DNA from: Clostridiales bacterium
Lineage (GTDB): Bacteria > Bacillota > Clostridia > Christensenellales > Aristaeellaceae
Reading direction: 5' to 3'
DNA: 64,000 bases
Assembly (NCBI GenBank): GCA_012728815.1
Contig: JAAYEI010000043.1
Span: forward strand, 1-64,000
Shown here: positions 1 through 10,197 of the stretch, one piece after another
Numbering within the stretch: position 1 is the first letter of the stretch
Layout: each line of letters starts with the position of its first letter
Program-made: the position numbers and the translations under genes
The notes under the pieces: generated by a model
Told to the model about the DNA's origin: nothing
The model's input: the letters and a program-made list of their open reading frames with translations, nothing else
The model's database searches: none

Positions 1-1158
1 ACCTTCACCGAAGGCCAGGAAGCCTACCTGCAGCAGGCGGTGGAGGCCTTCAACGCCCAGTCTGACAGCGCCCAGGTGGAGCTGCTCCAGCAGCCCTACG
101 CCGACTTTCTGAACAACGTCTACAACGCGGTGGTGGGCGGCATTGGCCCAGACATCATCTTCAACTACGCCTCCGAGGCCGCCCAGTATGTCAAGGGCGG
201 CCAGCTGGCCGACCTGGGCCAGTACATCTACGACGATGAGCTGGGCATCGAAGGCTTTGACGCCGCCCTGACCCAGGGCGTGCTGGAGGGCGAGGTGCTG
301 GGCTTTGAGGATGGCCTCATCCACTATGTGCCCGCCTACACCACCGGCCCCATCCTCTTCTACAACAAGACCCTGTTTGACGAGCTGGGCCTGGATGTGC
401 CCACCAACTGGGCCGAGATGGAAGCCGCCGCCCGCAAAATCCATGAGGAAAAGGGCATTGCCGGCCTGGGCACCGACTCGCTGACGGACACCCTGCAGAT
501 GCTCATCATGGAGACGGACGGCGCCGGCTACATCGACGTGGCCAACAAGCAGGTGCTGTTTGACACCCCCGAGGTGCGCACCAAGGTGCAGTGGCTGGTG
601 GACCTGGCCCGCGAAGGCGTGTTCGCGGTCAAGTCCTCCGGTGACTACTTCTCCGTGGACTTCAACTCCGGCATCATCGGCAGCTACATCGGCTCCTCCG
701 CCGGCTTCCCCTACATCACCCCGGACGGCTTTGAGTTTGCCATGGCGCCCATGCCGGCTGCCACCTGGTACCCCTCCTGGAACCGCGGCCCCATTGTGTT
801 CTACTACAATGACGACGCCCGCGCCCAGGCTGCCTACGAGTTCATCAAGTACTTCATCTCCGCCGAGGTCAACGCCGGCTGGGCCGAGGCCGTGACTGCG
901 CTGGCCCCCTACGGCTGGACGCGCGAGCTGCCCGCCTACCAGGAGTATGTGGGCCGTGACACCCTGGCCAACCAGGCCCTTGGCGGCGTGCTGGCCAACC
1001 TGGACAAGGCGGGCTCCCTGCCCGCGGTGACCGGCGCCAACGTGGTGCGCAACGCCATCCGCGACGCCATCATCAAGGCGGCCAGCGGCGAGATGACGGC
1101 TGACGAGGCCTGGACCGAGGCGGTCACCCGCTCCAACGCCGCCCTCAAGGGCGAGTAA
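1..1158 (+). CDS. Extracellular solute-binding protein of a carbohydrate ABC importer (5' partial)
   Basis: The reading frame is open from the first base, so the true start and signal peptide lie outside the window; 385 residues are visible. The family binds a sugar or glycoside outside the membrane and delivers it to an ABC permease. The sequence has the typical two-lobe features: GIGPDIIFNYASEA near the start, a PAYTTGPILFYNKTLFDELG segment in which the first lobe contacts ligand, an aromatic-rich middle, and a C-terminal helix pair ending in ADEAWTEAVTRSNAALKGE. Downstream ATPase and permease genes (from 4.7 kb) probably complete the transporter, but four genes lie between. Substrate cannot be read from sequence. 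Confidence 0.9.
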   Translation, partial: TFTEGQEAYLQQAVEAFNAQSDSAQVELLQQPYADFLNNVYNAVVGGIGPDIIFNYASEAAQYVKGGQLADLGQYIYDDELGIEGFDAALTQGVLEGEVLGFEDGLIHYVPAYTTGPILFYNKTLFDELGLDVPTNWAEMEAAARKIHEEKGIAGLGTDSLTDTLQMLIMETDGAGYIDVANKQVLFDTPEVRTKVQWLVDLAREGVFAVKSSGDYFSVDFNSGIIGSYIGSSAGFPYITPDGFEFAMAPMPAATWYPSWNRGPIVFYYNDDARAQAAYEFIKYFISAEVNAGWAEAVTALAPYGWTRELPAYQEYVGRDTLANQALGGVLANLDKAGSLPAVTGANVVRNAIRDAIIKAASGEMTADEAWTEAVTRSNAALKGE

Positions 1159-1192
1159 GCGAAGCAAGCCTTCGCGCACAGGCTTCAACACC

Positions 1193-1226
1193 CAGCAGGG
1201 GGCTGCCATCCGGCGGCCCCCTGCTG
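1193..1226 (+). terminator. Hairpin after the solute-binding protein gene
   Basis: An 11-bp perfect stem (CAGCAGGGGGC paired with GCCCCCTGCTG) with a 12-nt loop lies 35 nt after the stop codon. No clear T-run follows, so it may attenuate or stabilise the 3' end rather than stop transcription fully. Confidence 0.4.
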
Positions 1227-1322
1227 TGTCCTGCCTGCGGATTGCAAAAAACTGGTCCGGGCAGGCGCATGGAAGGGCCGCCGCCGCGCGTTATCTGGGC
1301 AGGTACACCATGGAGGGCGAGG

Positions 1323-1955
1323 ATGAAAAAGATCTTTTTGTTGCTGCTGTGCGGCCTCTGTCTGATGAGCACGGCTTTGGCTGAGCCGGGGAACGGCGCG
1401 GAAGCGCTGCCGCCTTTTGACGGCTGGGAACTGGCGGGAGACCTGCTGCCTGCCCTGCGCCAGGAGGAAGCCGTGTACAGCGCGCCGGACGGCAAAGCGG
1501 TGCCGCTGTCTGAAGTGACCAGCGAATACACCGGTGAGGCCATGCCCTTTGACCGGATCGCCCTCGCGGATGTGGACCTGGACGGCACCCTGGAGGCCGT
1601 GCTGGCCTTCCCCTTGTCGGAAGTTGACACCGGCTACCTGGTGCTGGACTGGCTGGAAGGCCGGGTGACAGCCTATGAGGTGGTCTCCCGCGCGATGATG
1701 GACCTGAAGGCGGACGGCACCTTCTCCTATTCCTCCGGCGCGATGGACAGCGGCTTTGGCTTCCTGGCCTTTGACGGGCAGGCGCAGAAGGTTGTCCCCG
1801 TTACCTGGTGTGAGACCGGCCCGGCGGGCGACGCGCAGTACTTCATGGACGGCAGCCCCGCTGATGAAGCGGACTTCCTCCATGCCCTGGATGTGCAGGC
1901 GGAGCGGCCGTCTGCACTGTGGCAAAGCTTCACCCTGGGGGCTGCCGCGCCATGA
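1323..1955 (+). CDS. Secreted protein of unknown function with an FG-GAP/VCBS-like motif
   Basis: The ATG is preceded by GGAGGG at 5 nt and opens a clear signal peptide (MKKIFLLLLCGLCLMSTALA), so this start is preferred over an in-frame upstream one. The 210-residue product contains RIALADVDLDGTLEAVLAF, resembling the calcium-binding D-x-D-x-D-G loop of FG-GAP/VCBS repeats found in secreted and surface proteins, followed by a YLVLDW strand. Its stop overlaps the start of the next gene (ATGA), so the two are translationally coupled. I do not recognise a specific function; an extracytoplasmic structural or ligand-binding role is inference. Confidence 0.75.
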   Translation: MKKIFLLLLCGLCLMSTALAEPGNGAEALPPFDGWELAGDLLPALRQEEAVYSAPDGKAVPLSEVTSEYTGEAMPFDRIALADVDLDGTLEAVLAFPLSEVDTGYLVLDWLEGRVTAYEVVSRAMMDLKADGTFSYSSGAMDSGFGFLAFDGQAQKVVPVTWCETGPAGDAQYFMDGSPADEADFLHALDVQAERPSALWQSFTLGAAAP

Positions 1956-3001
1956 GGACAACCTGCAATGGGCAGACCCGGGCCCGCCAGCTGCGCGCCC
2001 TGGCCTGCCTGCTCATCCTCCTACTGGCGGGCCTGACGCCCCCCGCCCTGGCCTGGGCGCCGGAGCGCTTCTATGACAGCGTGGAGGAATTGCCCGGGAG
2101 CGCCCGGGAGCAACTTGCCCACCTGCTCCCCCAGGGGGAGGTCTTTTTGACCGCGCACAAGAATGACGCCTACATCCTGCTGCTCACCCAGACCGCGCAA
2201 GACGGCCGGCGGCTGACCATCCTTGAGGAGGGGGCAATGGGCTACGCCCCAATCTTCCAGGGGGTGCTGCCGGACATGGCCGGCGACAAGGCGGGCATTG
2301 CCAGCGGCCTGGACACCGTCCACCTGCGCTACGGGGAGGCCGGCTATTACGTCTTCAGGCGCTATGGCAGCCGGTGGCTGCTGCGCCATATTCTGGGCCG
2401 GGATGATATGACCCTGGGCCCCCTGGGCCTGGCCATCCAGACTGACCCGCAGCCGGGCGCGCCGCCACGGGCTTATGGGCGCTATGTGGGGGAGCGGGAC
2501 CTGGAATGGGTGACTGCGGCGGACCTGCCCCTGTCCTATGAGGAGGCGGCCCGCGCGCTTGTCCGGGAGGGCATGGCCGTGGTCAGCAACCCCGACCCGG
2601 CGGACCGCCTGCACCTGCGCGTGGGGCCGGACCGCGGTGCTGATTCGCTGGGCAAGTTCTACAACGGCACCCTGGTGGAGGTGCTGGAACGCCAGGGCGC
2701 CTGGTACCGTGTGCGCGTGAGCGGGCTGGAGGGCTGGATGATGCGGCGGTACCTGACAGAAGGCGATGGGATGGACAGCGTGCCGCCCGCCTTTCCGCAG
2801 CTGAGCCTGCGGGAGGAGCACGTGGACGCGCCCCGCTTCACCCGGCCGGACCCAGGCAGCGACAGCATCCCGGCGGAGGACTGGGGCATAGAGGTTGGCC
2901 AGATCATCGGCCTCATCGGGGAGGAATGGTACATCCTGTTGAATGGTGCGGGCCAGCTTTGCTACATGCGGCAGGCATGGTTCTGGGCAGGAAACGGCTG
3001 A
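1952..3001 (+). CDS. Secreted SH3-domain protein of unknown function
   Basis: Begins at the ATG of an ATGA overlap with the upstream gene; residues about 11-35 form a signal peptide ending near ALAWA. The 349-residue protein has an unrecognised N-terminal region and a bacterial SH3 domain around residues 210-270 (LHLRVGPDRGADSLGKFYNG, TLVEVLERQGAWYRVRV, GLEGWMMRRYL), of the type that binds cell-wall peptides or other surface ligands. A second partial SH3-like strand set (VGQIIGLIGEEWYILLNG) lies near the C-terminus. Coupled to the FG-GAP-like gene, so the two probably act together outside the cell. The strong terminator after it ends this transcription unit. Confidence 0.75.
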   Translation: MRTTCNGQTRARQLRALACLLILLLAGLTPPALAWAPERFYDSVEELPGSAREQLAHLLPQGEVFLTAHKNDAYILLLTQTAQDGRRLTILEEGAMGYAPIFQGVLPDMAGDKAGIASGLDTVHLRYGEAGYYVFRRYGSRWLLRHILGRDDMTLGPLGLAIQTDPQPGAPPRAYGRYVGERDLEWVTAADLPLSYEEAARALVREGMAVVSNPDPADRLHLRVGPDRGADSLGKFYNGTLVEVLERQGAWYRVRVSGLEGWMMRRYLTEGDGMDSVPPAFPQLSLREEHVDAPRFTRPDPGSDSIPAEDWGIEVGQIIGLIGEEWYILLNGAGQLCYMRQAWFWAGNG

Positions 3002-3023
3002 AGGCAGCCAATATCCGCCATCG

Positions 3024-3058
3024 CCCCTGGCCCCACTGTGGGGCCAGGGGGTTTTTTT
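3024..3058 (+). terminator. Rho-independent terminator
   Basis: A 12-bp perfect stem (CCCCTGGCCCCA with TGGGGCCAGGGG), 3-nt loop and seven T residues directly after one G. It lies about 20 nt after the SH3-protein stop and is the clearest terminator in the first 10 kb. Confidence 0.93.
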
Positions 3059-3128
3059 GCCCGCGCCCGGCGGCAAGCGGGTAGAATCCCCCCAGACACT
3101 GTCGCGCCACGCGCGGAAGGGACGCACC

Positions 3129-4571
3129 ATGGACAAGACCATCAGCATTGTGCAGATCAACGATACCCACGCCCAGCTGCTGGAGCATGGGGACGCGCGC
3201 TATGGGCCGGCGGGCTTCTATGTGGAGACCCTGGGCGGCTTCCCGCGCATCCTGAGCAAAATCAAGGAGTACCAGGCCCTGTACCCCGGTGAGCTGCTGG
3301 TGCTGGACAACGGGGACACCTTCCACGGCACCCATGAGGCGGTGCAGACCCGGGGCCAGGTGATGGTGCCCTACCTGCAGGCCCTGGGCGTTCACGCCAT
3401 GACCTTCCACTGGGACGCGGCCTACACCCCCGCGCGCCTCAGGGAGCTGGAGCAGGCGCTGGGCTACCCGGTGCTGGCCTGCAATGTCTACCACCGGGGC
3501 ACCAGGCGGCTGATGTTCAAGCCCCAGCACACCTTTGAGGTGAAGGGGCTCAAGGTGGCCGTCATCGGCCTGGCCTCCAACATCATCCAGAAGAACATGC
3601 CCGCGGTGTTTTCACAGGGCGCGGACTTCACCGACGGCATCCGCGAGGCCGCCGCCCAGGTCCGCAAGGCGCGCAAGGCGGGGGCCGACCTGGTCATCCT
3701 GCTGTCCCACCTGGGCTACCCGCAGGACATCGCGCTGCTGACCCAGGTGCCGGGCATCGACCTGTGCCTGTCCGGCCACACCCACAACCGGGTGAGGACG
3801 CCGCAGAAAATTGGCGGCGCCTACATCATCCAGTCCGGCGCCATGGCCTCCTCCCTGGGCTTTGTCCGCCTGACCCTGGGGGAGGGGGGCATCCGCCACA
3901 TCGCGCATGAATACGTGGTGCTGGACAAGGCCGTGCCCCAGGACCGGGGCTTGCTGAAAAAGCTGCGGCATGACCCGCTGCTGTTGCAATTCCGGGACTA
4001 CCTGGACACCCCGGTGGGCAGCAGCCGGGTGGACCTGCACCGGGCCAGCAGCTTTTATGGCACCATGGACTGCCTGCTGCTGGACGCGATGCGCCTGGCC
4101 ACCGGGCTGCCCATCGCCTTCTCCAACGGCTGGCGCTATGGCGGCGCGGTGAAAAAGGGCCGCCTCACCCGGCGCCACCTCTACGCCATCGTGCCCATGG
4201 ACCCGGAGATCCGCACGGCGCGGCTCACCGGGGCGCAGATCACGCGGATGCTGGAGGACAACCTGGAAAGCACCTTCTCCACCCGGCCCTTTGACCAGAT
4301 GGGCGGCTACATCAAGCGGGTGGCGGGGCTCAAGGTGTATTTCAAGCTGGAGAACCCCTATGGCCAGCGGGTGCAGCGGGTGTTCACACCCGCGGGGGAA
4401 ATCGGCCCGGACACCCTGTATGAGGTGGCCTATGTCACCCGCCAGGGGATGCCCGAGCGCTATGGCAGCCACCACCAGGGCACCGGCCGGCACGCGGTGG
4501 CCGCCATGGAGGTGCTGCTCAAGCGGGGCCCCTACCAGCCCGGGGATGTGGAGGCCTTTGTCCCGGTGTAG
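3129..4571 (+). CDS. Cytoplasmic metallophosphoesterase of the 5'-nucleotidase/SoxB superfamily
   Basis: A 480-residue two-domain enzyme: an N-terminal calcineurin-like metal centre (IVQINDTHAQ with D12/H14, LVLDNGDTFHG, LLSHLGY, CLSGHTHN) and a C-terminal 5'-nucleotidase substrate domain (IAFSNGWRYGG, MLEDNLES). Such enzymes hydrolyse nucleotides, nucleotide sugars or related esters. The block that is normally GNHEFDYG reads FHWDAAYTP (residues 93-101), closer to the GHWEF form I recall from SoxB-type hydrolases. There is no signal peptide, although most relatives are secreted. The start ATG follows GGAAGGGA. It sits between a terminator and the ABC ATPase promoter, so it is probably monocistronic. 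The exact substrate is unknown. Confidence 0.85.
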   Translation: MDKTISIVQINDTHAQLLEHGDARYGPAGFYVETLGGFPRILSKIKEYQALYPGELLVLDNGDTFHGTHEAVQTRGQVMVPYLQALGVHAMTFHWDAAYTPARLRELEQALGYPVLACNVYHRGTRRLMFKPQHTFEVKGLKVAVIGLASNIIQKNMPAVFSQGADFTDGIREAAAQVRKARKAGADLVILLSHLGYPQDIALLTQVPGIDLCLSGHTHNRVRTPQKIGGAYIIQSGAMASSLGFVRLTLGEGGIRHIAHEYVVLDKAVPQDRGLLKKLRHDPLLLQFRDYLDTPVGSSRVDLHRASSFYGTMDCLLLDAMRLATGLPIAFSNGWRYGGAVKKGRLTRRHLYAIVPMDPEIRTARLTGAQITRMLEDNLESTFSTRPFDQMGGYIKRVAGLKVYFKLENPYGQRVQRVFTPAGEIGPDTLYEVAYVTRQGMPERYGSHHQGTGRHAVAAMEVLLKRGPYQPGDVEAFVPV

Positions 4572-4581
4572 CGCCGGTGGA

Positions 4582-4610
4582 TTGCCAGATGCCGCGCTGG
4601 TGGTTACAAT
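4582..4610 (+). promoter_or_regulatory. Sigma-A-type promoter of the ABC ATPase/permease operon
   Basis: TTGCCA, a 17-nt spacer, then TACAAT, ending 60 nt before the ATPase start. It lies directly downstream of the phosphoesterase stop codon. This would separate the ATPase and permease genes from the phosphoesterase transcript. Confidence 0.65.
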
Positions 4611-4669
4611 GCGGCCCAGGATGGCGTGCTGCCTGAACAGCCGCCGGACGCCCGGACGAGGAGACAGAC

Positions 4670-5730
<1,061 letters not shown>

Positions 5731-5734
<4 letters not shown>

Positions 5735-7269
5735 GCGGGCACCCGGCGCCCCGGGCGCCCTTCCGCCCCCGCCGCGCCGGCCCCCGCCGGGTGCTGGTGC
5801 ACATCGCGCTGTTTTTCCTGCTGGGGGCCATCAGCCTGGGCCTGGGCCTGCAGGGTCGGGCGCTGCTGGTGGGCCACGCGGCCCAGCTGGAGGGCAGCCT
5901 GCTGGTGGACACGCTGCTGGAGGGCGCCGCCCAGCGCCTGCGCGGGGCGCTGGTGGGTGAGGACAGCCCCCAGGCGCTGGCCCGGGCGGTGGACACCGGC
6001 ATCTCCAGCCGCAAGCGCCTGCTCAAGGTGGAGATTGCCCGCCAGGTTCAGGAGGACCAGCCCAACCAGGACATCGCCCGGATGGCGCTGGACACCCTGG
6101 CCCAGGGGGTGCTGGCCCGCGCGGGGGAGGAGGACCGCCCGGCGCTGCAGGCGCTGTATGAGGCCCAGGCCCCGGTGCTGGCCACGGGCCTGGGCGAGGC
6201 GGCCGACCAGCTGGAGCGCGGCTTTTCCCTGGCGCGGGTGCGGCTCAACCTGGCGGTGGGCGTACCCAACTACCCCCTGATGTACTACTACACCCCGTTG
6301 CTGGCCCTGGGCGCCTTTCTGCTGCTGTTTGCCGCCGCCCTGGCCTACACCTACTGGCGGGGGGATGAGGAGAAGCGCGCGGCCGTGGGCCAGCGGCTGG
6401 AGCCCATGGACTACCTGCTGCCCTTCTTCATGGGCGTCATCGCCTTCACCCTCTTCCCCATGGTGCGGGTGGTGATCATGAGCTTTCAGGAGCGCTACCG
6501 GCTGGACGGCAGCTTCGCCGGCTGGGGCCTGGGCAACTATGAGCATGTGCTGCAGGGGGTGCCCGGCACCACCAACTACTTCCTGCAGGGCCTGTCCAAC
6601 ACCCTGCTGTACGTGCTGTTCACCGTGCCCCTGGCCACCGCGCTGGCCATCGTCATCGCCTACCTGCTCAACCAGCGCCTGCGCTTCTCCGCCCTCTTCC
6701 AGACCGGCTACTTCCTGCCCATGGTCACCTCGGTCACCGCGGTGGGCCTGGTGTGGCGGTGGATCTTCAACCGCAACTTCGGCGTGCTCAACGCCATCCT
6801 GGGCTGGTTTGGCCTGGCCCCGGTCAACTGGCTGCACGCGGCCAGCAACTCCATGACGGTGCTGGTCATCTTCGGGGTGTGGTCCTCGCTGCCCTTCACC
6901 ATCATCCTGCTGCTCTCGGGCCTGCAAAACATCGACGAGACCTACTACACCGTGGCCCGGGTGGACGGGGCGCGGGCCCCGCGCATCTTCCGGCGCATCA
7001 CCGTGCCGCTGCTGGCGCCCACCATCTCCCTGGTGCTCATCATCAACAGCATTTCCGCCTTCAAGGTGTTCACCGAGGTCAAGGTGCTGTTTTCGGGCTA
7101 TGCGGGCCCGGCGCTGAACATGTACACCATGGTGTACTACATCTACGACATGATGTATGAATACCGTGAGCTGGGCCGCGCCGCGGCCGCGGCCATCGTG
7201 CTGTTTGTGTTCATCCTGGCCTTCACCATGATGCAGCGCTGGATCCAGCGCAGGTGGCAGTATGAGTAG
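5731..7269 (+). CDS. Sugar ABC transporter permease (MalF type) with extra N-terminal extracytoplasmic domain
   Basis: A GTG start overlaps the ATPase stop. The C-terminal ~290 residues (about 225-512) are a standard binding-protein-dependent permease with six predicted membrane segments and the EAA loop (VARVDGARAPRIFRRITVP). Unlike ordinary 290-310-residue relatives, the protein is 512 residues long. Residues 20-42 form one membrane segment, about 43-182 a charged, mainly helical stretch predicted outside the membrane, and 186-208 a second segment. This extra module looks like a two-TM helical sensor or docking domain rather than the MalF P2 loop, which sits between later helices. Its role is unknown. 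Pairs with the MalG-type permease that follows. Confidence 0.9.
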
Positions 7270-7320
7270 GACGCCGCGTGCCGTATGCCGCCTTGCGCGC
7301 AGCATGGAGGAGGTGCCCGC

Positions 7321-8202
7321 ATGAGCCAGCAGGTAAAGAACAGGGCCGCCCTGCGCGCGGCCACCCGGGCCTACCGGCTGCGCCTGGTGCTGGCCCGCAT
7401 TCTGCGCTACCTTTTGCTCAGCCTGGGCCTGGTCATCATGGTCTTCCCCTTTTACTGGATGATCAGCTCGGCCTTCAAGACCGCGGCCGAGATGAACCTC
7501 TTCCCGCCCAGCCTGGCGCCCCGGAACTGGTTCAACCTGGACAACTTCCGCATCGCCTTTGAAAAAGCGCCCTTCGCGCGCTATTTCCTCAATTCCGTGC
7601 TGGTGATGCTGGGCTCGGTCACCGCCACCGCCTTCACCACCATCCTGGCCGCCTTCGCCTTCTCCCGGCTGCGCTTCCGGGGGCGGGAGCTGCTCTTTTC
7701 CCTGCTGCTGTCCATGATGATGGTGCCCTTTGAGATGCTGATCATCACCAACTACCAGACCATCATCAACATCGGCCTGAACGACACCCTCTACGCCCTC
7801 ATCCTGCCCTTCATCAGCAGCATTTTCTACACCTACATCCTGCGCAACTTCTTCCAGTCCCTGCCCGACGGCCTCTACTGGTCAGCGCGGGTGGACGGCT
7901 GCACCAACTGGAAGTACCTGTGGAAGGTCATGGTGCCCATCGCCCGGCCCAGCCTGGTCACCATCATCCTGCTCAACGCGCTGGCCTCCTGGAACAGCTT
8001 CATGTGGCCGCTGCTGGTCATCAAGAGTGACCTGATGCGCACGCTGCCCTTTGGCCTGTACACCTTCACCACCGAGGTGGGCGCCAACTATGAGCTGCTC
8101 ATGGCCGCCTCCAGCGTCGTGGTGCTGCCCATGGTGCTGCTCTTCCTCTTCGCCCGCAAGCAGATCGTGCGGGGCGTGGCCCGGGGCGGCATCAAGGGGT
8201 AG
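7321..8202 (+). CDS. Sugar ABC transporter permease (MalG type)
   Basis: Second membrane subunit of the importer. The ATG at the start shown has a near-perfect GGAGGAGGT at 6 nt, so it is preferred over an in-frame start 36 nt upstream. The 293-residue product begins with a basic N-terminus and one membrane segment (LLLSLGLVIMVFPFYWMISS), followed by the conserved permease core; the EAA loop reads SARVDGCTNWKYLWKVMVPI, which docks the ATPase. The end ARGGIKG is typical of MalG-family proteins. Separated by 51 nt from the MalF-type gene. A hairpin with a T-run closes the operon. Confidence 0.95.
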   Translation: MSQQVKNRAALRAATRAYRLRLVLARILRYLLLSLGLVIMVFPFYWMISSAFKTAAEMNLFPPSLAPRNWFNLDNFRIAFEKAPFARYFLNSVLVMLGSVTATAFTTILAAFAFSRLRFRGRELLFSLLLSMMMVPFEMLIITNYQTIINIGLNDTLYALILPFISSIFYTYILRNFFQSLPDGLYWSARVDGCTNWKYLWKVMVPIARPSLVTIILLNALASWNSFMWPLLVIKSDLMRTLPFGLYTFTTEVGANYELLMAASSVVVLPMVLLFLFARKQIVRGVARGGIKG

Positions 8203-8229
8203 CGGGCCAACCTCCCGCGCCAGCCAGTC

Positions 8230-8273
8230 ACAGACGGAAACATCGTTTTCAGGAGCGTGGTTCCGTCTGTTTT
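8230..8273 (+). terminator. Long-loop hairpin closing the ABC operon
   Basis: A 10-bp perfect stem (ACAGACGGAA with TTCCGTCTGT) encloses a 21-nt loop and is followed by TTTT. It begins 28 nt after the permease stop. The loop is long for an intrinsic terminator but no other candidate lies before the sigma-factor gene. Confidence 0.5.
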
Positions 8274-8393
8274 GACGTGTTCGCGGGTTGTTTTGATCAA
8301 ATTGATTCCGTGGATGGACATTTCCCCCCTCCGGCGCATCCAATAGACAGATGCATCTGATGGGCGCGGGGCACCGCGCAGGAGGAAGACCGA

Positions 8394-8866
8394 TTGCTGG
8401 ACAAGGCAGATTTTACCGGCAGGGCGCTGGCCCTGGAACAGGGATGTACCGTGTGGCCTGCGGCATGCTGCGCAACGAGGCAGACCGCCAGGACGCCATG
8501 CAGGCGGCCCTCCAGTCCGCCTGGGAAAAGCGCCATGCGCTGCGTGACACGGCCCTGTTTGACACCTGGCTCATCCGCATCCTGATCAATGCCTGCCATG
8601 CCATCCACCGGAAGCAGCGGCGGCTGATCCCCATGGAGCGCCTGCCAGAGCAAGGCCAGGAGGCCAAGGACCTCAGCGTCATCGACGCGGTGGAGCGCCT
8701 GCCCTACAAGCAGCGCATCTGCGTGATGCTGCACTACCTGGAAGGCCTGCCCACCGGTGACATCGCGCGGTTGCTGCGCATCCCGCCCAGCACGGTGCGT
8801 TCCCGCCTGTTAAGCGCACGGAAAACCCTCCAACTGGCACTGTCGGAAGAGGAGGAACAAGCATGA
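8394..8866 (+). CDS. ECF-type RNA polymerase sigma factor with an apparent -1 frameshift
   Basis: Region 2 (YRVACGMLRNEADRQDAMQ, FDTWLIRILINACHAI) and region 4 (VERLPYKQRICVMLHYLEG, IARLLRIPPSTVRSRLL) identify an extracytoplasmic-function sigma factor. A TTG start preceded by GGAGGAAG at 5 nt opens LDKADFTGRALALEQG, the usual N-terminus, but that frame then goes off; the rest of the protein continues in the -1 frame from the ATG at 8444. One base seems to be missing near 8442-8446. Either this is an assembly or sequencing indel, a broken gene, or the shorter product from 8444 (140 residues) is made. Its stop overlaps the start of the anti-sigma-like gene (ATGA). Confidence 0.8.
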
Positions 8867-10128
8867 AACTGTCCGAGCTCACAAGGGCCTATCCTCCCCT
8901 TTCCGCGCAAGGGCACGCGCGGTTCGCGCGCACCCTGCACGAGTTGAACGAGGAGGAACCCATGAAAAGGAAACTGTCCCTGTCCCTGGCCCTGGCGCTG
9001 GCCCTGCTGCTGGCGCTGGCCGCAACCGGCATCGCGCTGGTGAGCCGCTACAGCGTGAAGGAATTCATCAGCCCCAGGTTCGCCGATCAGGTGACGGAGA
9101 TTGACCAGCAACACGAAAACCAGTGGCTGGAACTGTCCATCAACGATGCCTTTAGCGACGGCCGCGGCCTGAGCCTGGCGCTGAACCTGGCGCACAAAAA
9201 GGGCGCGGACACCGTGTATGTCTTCCCGCTGCTGACCGCCCAAAGTGAGGGCGAGCAGCTGGATGTGGACATTGAGGGCGGCTTTGACTTCTTTGGCGGT
9301 GTCTGGCTGCCCGGGATGCGGGAGAACCTTGAGGGCGCCGGCCGCTATAGCGTGGACGCCGCCATCCTGGAGGACATCCTGCCCGGCGCCACAGGCGACA
9401 TCGTCTGGACGCTCACCTTCCACGTGCTCCGGCCCAACTGGCCGCTGCAGCAGGACAAGCACACCCAGGAAGGCTACCTGGACAGAAGCGGCATCACCCA
9501 TGAGGCGCATGCCCAGCTGTTCCGGGATGCCTACCGGGAGAAAACCATCCTGATTTCCAACATCGACACCACCCTGGAGTTTGACGCCTACCTGCCTGTT
9601 CCCGAGGGGGTTGGGGAAGAGGAATTCATGATGATGCGCCAATGGGAGCGCCTGGTGCGCAGCGGCGCCTTTGATGAGGTGGACCGCTTCAGCAGCAGCT
9701 TCACCACCGCCGCCGGGGAACGCCTGGACGCGGCGCCCGGTCTGGCCGCGCCCACACCCCCCAAGGCCGCCTATGCCATCAGCGTCACCCAGGCGACCGC
9801 CACCCGGCGCAGCCTGGAGGTGCGCTTTGACATCGCCTTCACGGAACCGGACCACATGCAGGGCTTTGACGACCTCACCTTCAAGGCGCTGGTCGGGGAC
9901 GAGGAATTGGGCTTCAGCGCCGTTTCCACCTCCTGGCCGGAGGAGGGCGTGCGCAGGGGCCCGGTCAGCTTTGTGGGGCTGTACAACCTGGATACGCTGG
10001 AAGGCATCCCCGGGGAGGTCCGCTTCGTGCCTGTCAGGGTGCAGTACATCCCAACCCAGCCCGGTCAAAACCCCATCATCAACAGGCTGGAGGAACCGGA
10101 GCACGCGTTCAGCATCAAGCTGAAATAA
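8863..10128 (+). CDS. Putative membrane anti-sigma factor with large extracytoplasmic domain
   Basis: Translationally coupled to the ECF sigma gene, the usual position for its anti-sigma partner. The 421-residue protein has about 34 cytoplasmic residues (MKLSELTRAYPPLSAQGHAR), one membrane segment (about 37-58, very Leu/Ala rich) and a ~360-residue outside domain resembling DUF4179-type sensors by layout: beta-rich, with two segments that both end in a conserved-looking GRGLSLAL / RRSLEVRF strand. An internal ATG preceded by GAGGAGGAA (MKRKLSLSLAL) could give a shorter secreted form lacking the sigma-binding part. Role as a regulator of the adjacent sigma factor is inferred from context. Confidence 0.7.
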   Translation: MKLSELTRAYPPLSAQGHARFARTLHELNEEEPMKRKLSLSLALALALLLALAATGIALVSRYSVKEFISPRFADQVTEIDQQHENQWLELSINDAFSDGRGLSLALNLAHKKGADTVYVFPLLTAQSEGEQLDVDIEGGFDFFGGVWLPGMRENLEGAGRYSVDAAILEDILPGATGDIVWTLTFHVLRPNWPLQQDKHTQEGYLDRSGITHEAHAQLFRDAYREKTILISNIDTTLEFDAYLPVPEGVGEEEFMMMRQWERLVRSGAFDEVDRFSSSFTTAAGERLDAAPGLAAPTPPKAAYAISVTQATATRRSLEVRFDIAFTEPDHMQGFDDLTFKALVGDEELGFSAVSTSWPEEGVRRGPVSFVGLYNLDTLEGIPGEVRFVPVRVQYIPTQPGQNPIINRLEEPEHAFSIKLK

Positions 10129-10148
10129 AACTGATCCGGAGCCATGAA

Positions 10149-10180
10149 CAGGCTGCCGCGGCATTTGCCGCGGCAGCCTG
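10149..10180. terminator. 15-bp hairpin between convergent genes
   Basis: CAGGCTGCCGCGGCA and TGCCGCGGCAGCCTG pair perfectly around a TT loop. It lies between the converging anti-sigma-like gene and rluF and could serve both, although neither side has a clean T-run. Confidence 0.6.
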
Positions 10181-10197
10181 TCTGCAGTGCGTGAGGC

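Noticed and set aside
8236..8267. Possible ECF promoter (GGAAAC ... CGTC) before the sigma gene
   Set aside because: The gap between the boxes is 22 nt, compared with about 16 in known ECF promoters, and the two boxes are just the arms of the terminator hairpin.
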